Assembly (NCBI GenBank): GCA_030625085.1
Contig: DAOURK010000037.1
Location: 1-34,110, forward strand
Length of the DNA: 34,110 bases
DNA from: Pseudomonadota bacterium
Lineage (GTDB): Bacteria > SZUA-182 > DTGQ01
Direction: 5' to 3'
The stretch's first letter is position 1; each line of letters begins with the position of its first letter. The notes beneath the pieces were generated by a model. The model did no database searches. It worked only from the letters and a program-made list of their open reading frames with translations, and was not told the origin of the DNA. The position numbers and the translations under genes are program-made. Positions 32,202 through 34,110 of the stretch are shown in pieces.

Positions 32202-33212
32202 TTAGAGGTTGTAAATATCGGGCTTATAAAATTTTAAGTTCTCTGGGTTAGTAAACCAGTTCACTGTTTCTTCAAGGCCTTTTTGAAATCCTGCTCGTCC
32301 TGCATAAAGTGGCTTCCAGCCAGTTAAATTTTTTGCCTTGCTATTATCAGCCCAAAGTCTTTCTACTTCACTTTTCGGCGGCCGAAGCCTTTCTGTATCT
32401 TCTTCTAGTTCGATTATGTTTCCCATTATTTTACCTATAAGCATAGCTGTCTCACCAATAGCGATTTCATAATTGCTTCCAATATTTATGACTTCTCCCA
32501 CAGATTTATCCGATTCTGCTATGGTTATAAATCCATTGACTGTATCTTTAATGTAATTAAAATCTCTTGTGGGCTCTAGAGCGCCAAGTTTAATATGCTT
32601 TTTTCCACTAGCGATCTGGGTAATGATTGTTGGAATTACTGCCCTGGCTGATTGGCGCGGGCCATATGTATTAAATGGCCGGATGATAGTGACTGGTGTA
32701 TTAAATGAGGAATAAAAAGACATGGCGATTTGGTCAGCTCCGATTTTTGAGGCAGAATAGGGCGATTGTCCCTGTAAGGGATGTTTTTCGCTGATGGGCA
32801 CAAAGCAGGCAGTTCCATAAACTTCACTGGTTGATGTGTGGATTATTTTATCAATTTCAAGCTCTCGTGCCGCCTGCACTATATTTAAGGTTCCTTTGAC
32901 ATTAGTATCTACATAAGTATCTGGTGAATGATAAGAATAAGGAATTGCAATTAATGCAGCTAAGTGGAAAACTACATTGCAACCCTTCATAGCTTTTTTT
33001 ACACCATGAGGGTCACGGATATCACCGGCGAAAACATCCAGGGAATTTTTGATTCGGGGTGAACTGTGATCGAGCCAGCCCCAGGAATTGAAGGAGTTAT
33101 AAAAAACAAATGCACGGACATTATATCCATTTTGGACAAGTGATTCTGTCAGATGAGATCCAATAAATCCGTCAGCACCTGTAACTAAGATCTTTTGGTT
33201 ATTTAAATCCAT
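32202..33212 (-). CDS. legB: LegB-like NAD-dependent nucleotide-sugar 4,6-dehydratase
   Basis: The 336-residue extended-SDR protein has the NAD-binding VTGADGFIGSHL (G12, G15, G18), the active-site HTSTSEVYG (T126-Y132) and the Y152xxxK156 pair in SPYSASKIGADQ. The GWGWLD-like SWGWLDHSSP segment near residue 43 is typical of LegB proteins. It would make the 4-keto-6-deoxy intermediate from UDP- or, given the PtmE-like enzyme, GDP-GlcNAc. A ribosome binding site AAGGAT stands about seven bases before the ATG. It is the first gene of the minus-strand series in this window; upstream lies about 900 bases without an intact gene. Confidence 0.92.
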   Translation of the reverse strand: MDLNNQKILVTGADGFIGSHLTESLVQNGYNVRAFVFYNSFNSWGWLDHSSPRIKNSLDVFAGDIRDPHGVKKAMKGCNVVFHLAALIAIPYSYHSPDTYVDTNVKGTLNIVQAARELEIDKIIHTSTSEVYGTACFVPISEKHPLQGQSPYSASKIGADQIAMSFYSSFNTPVTIIRPFNTYGPRQSARAVIPTIITQIASGKKHIKLGALEPTRDFNYIKDTVNGFITIAESDKSVGEVINIGSNYEIAIGETAMLIGKIMGNIIELEEDTERLRPPKSEVERLWADNSKAKNLTGWKPLYAGRAGFQKGLEETVNWFTNPENLKFYKPDIYNL

Positions 33213-33247
33213 TATGTATCCTTATTAACAGAGAAGCAGAAGAAGCT

Positions 33248-33287
33248 AAACCCCCTGTTTGATTTATTCTCCCTGGTCAAGGGGTTT
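33248..33287 (+). terminator. Possible rho-independent terminator on the plus strand, upstream of legB
   Basis: AAACCCC (33248-33254) pairs with GGGGTTT (33281-33287), and TTGA with TCAA extends the stem inside; on the plus strand the hairpin is followed by TTTGTTATTTTTG. No plus-strand gene ends here, so it may block antisense transcription coming out of the locus, or act as a hairpin in the legB leader. I see nothing else that I can support in 33288-33636. Confidence 0.35.
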
Positions 33288-33636
33288 TTGTTATTTTTGT
33301 AGCGGTGTTTTAATTTTTCTATAAATGCTTTTATGCCTTCAGTGCCTGGTCCTTAAATGTATCAAAAACTATTTTTTGAAATTTCGTCTGTGAATTTTAG
33401 AGCATGAACTGTAAAGATAAATAAATGCGGGTATTATCCATATTGTCACCTAACTTATGTTCTTTATTTTCAACGCATTCGCGAAGGGATTGGGCAGTAA
33501 CCATAAGACTTTGAGACTTTGTATATTTTTTATAGAGGCTCAATGCTACGGATTATATATTAGGCCAAAGGAAAGTAGGCGGTGGATAATCAAAAATGTT
33601 AATCTTAATCTCTATATAAAGGCTAAGATTTATATA

Positions 33637-34086
33637 TTAATATAAATAAAAGAATTTGATATACGTGTCCCCTTCAATCACTAAAATTCCAGGATTATAA
33701 GTAAATTTTTGAAAGGGCGTAGAATTAAATTTGTGATTGAAATTACTTCTATTTAAACACATCTCAAACGTGCTTGTATTATAATGATTTGTATAAATAT
33801 ATTCGTAATCGTTGTTGTAATTTTCTATTCGGCAATCAGTGAGATGAAATCCCCCTTTATGGTGGAGCAATAAAAATATTTGTTGCCTGTTTGTATATTA
33901 AGAAAACCTTCAGGTTTGTTATCGGGATCTGGCGTACCATCATCAGTGAGCCGAACTACAATAGTATTATAACCTATAGAAAAAAACTCCCGTTGGATTT
34001 TAAGCAGTTAATCTAAATTTAAAGATATCTATCAACTTTTCTGGAAAATATACATCTTTGATAATTTTTTGAATTTTTTTTATCAT
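33637..34086 (-). pseudogene. Possible frameshifted gene remnant at the right edge
   Basis: Three successive minus-strand frames look protein-like. 34086-34000 reads MIKKIQKIIKDVYFPEKLID and stops after FKFRLTA. 34007-33825 has no ATG but reads GYNTIVVRLTDDGTPDPDNK, then PEGFLNIQTGNKYFYCS and FISLIAE before a stop. 33870-33637 continues with ENYNNDYEYIYTNHY and ends GILVIEGDTYIKFFYLY. Joined by two frame changes they would give a protein of about 150 residues. I do not recognise the family, and very AT-rich DNA can produce such frames by chance. Confidence 0.28.
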
Positions 34087-34110
34087 TTTTTTTTGTTTAG
34101 AATTTCTATT

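Noticed and set aside
33211..33460. Promoter for legB
   Set aside because: I could not find a -35/-10 pair with good match and spacing upstream of legB; the main promoter may lie elsewhere or use another sigma factor.
33457..33645. Plus-strand frame of 62 codons
   Set aside because: It has no ribosome binding site, no recognisable motif and no neighbours on that strand; it is best seen as a chance frame in AT-rich DNA.
1..34110. JUMPstart/ops element, insertion sequence, tRNA, CRISPR array
   Set aside because: I looked for the ops core on both strands, transposase motifs, tRNA-like folds and regular short repeats and found none that I can support.

Overview
This window is one long surface-polysaccharide (O-antigen or capsule type) biosynthesis locus. 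About 30 genes are closely packed and all read on the minus strand, so transcription runs from the right end of the window to the left. Wzx flippase and Wzy polymerase candidates, a small phosphoglycosyl transferase, many glycosyltransferases and AT-rich DNA point to a Gram-negative bacterium. The carbamoyltransferase/SxtJ/DUF5989 trio and the Pgl-type genes would suit an environmental lineage such as Desulfobacterota, but no phylogenetic marker is present, so the organism stays open. I saw no rRNA, tRNA, CRISPR array, insertion sequence or plus-strand gene that I can support.

Layout in transcription order. (1) 33212 to 25416 is a legionaminic-acid-type nonulosonate block: legB (4,6-dehydratase), legC (aminotransferase), legG (hydrolysing 2-epimerase), a formyltransferase, a PIG-L deacetylase, legI (synthase), a NeuD/PglD acetyltransferase and a PtmE-like CBS-nucleotidyltransferase. 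(2) 25165 to 21519 holds a second, divergent NeuB-family synthase, an SpsF-type cytidylyltransferase, a Gfo/Idh/MocA oxidoreductase and an SDR. It follows the pattern of the Campylobacter ptm/leg locus but has an additional synthase. (3) 21360 to 15744 has an SGNH hydrolase, Wzx, a large GT-B-like protein and a GT4 transferase. (4) 15457 to 12920 has DUF5989, SxtJ and a carbamoyltransferase split in two by a frameshift, behind its own sigma70-like promoter, followed by a membrane-anchored SGNH protein. (5) 11634 to 7363 has a frameshifted TIGR04325-type methyltransferase, then a cupin, a DegT aminotransferase, a TylM1-like methyltransferase and a GT4 transferase. (6) 7265 to 1678 has Wzy, two GT-A-like transferases, a B12-type radical SAM enzyme and the phosphoglycosyl transferase. 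(7) 1395 to the left edge has a PglE-like aminotransferase and the start of a PglF/WbpM-like dehydratase, behind a separate promoter.

How the genes may work together (inference). PglF and PglE would make a UDP-4-amino-sugar for the phosphoglycosyl transferase to load on undecaprenyl phosphate. The glycosyltransferases would extend it with a nonulosonate and with a second amino sugar made by the cupin/DegT/methyltransferase module. Carbamoyl, methyl and possibly formyl groups would decorate the unit. Wzx would flip it and Wzy polymerise it.

The most interesting points are the formyltransferase plus deacetylase pair inside the nonulosonate pathway, the second synthase cassette without a canonical NeuA/LegF, the SxtI/J/K-like cassette with a carbamoyltransferase broken exactly at its domain boundary, and gene debris in intergenic gaps at several module junctions.
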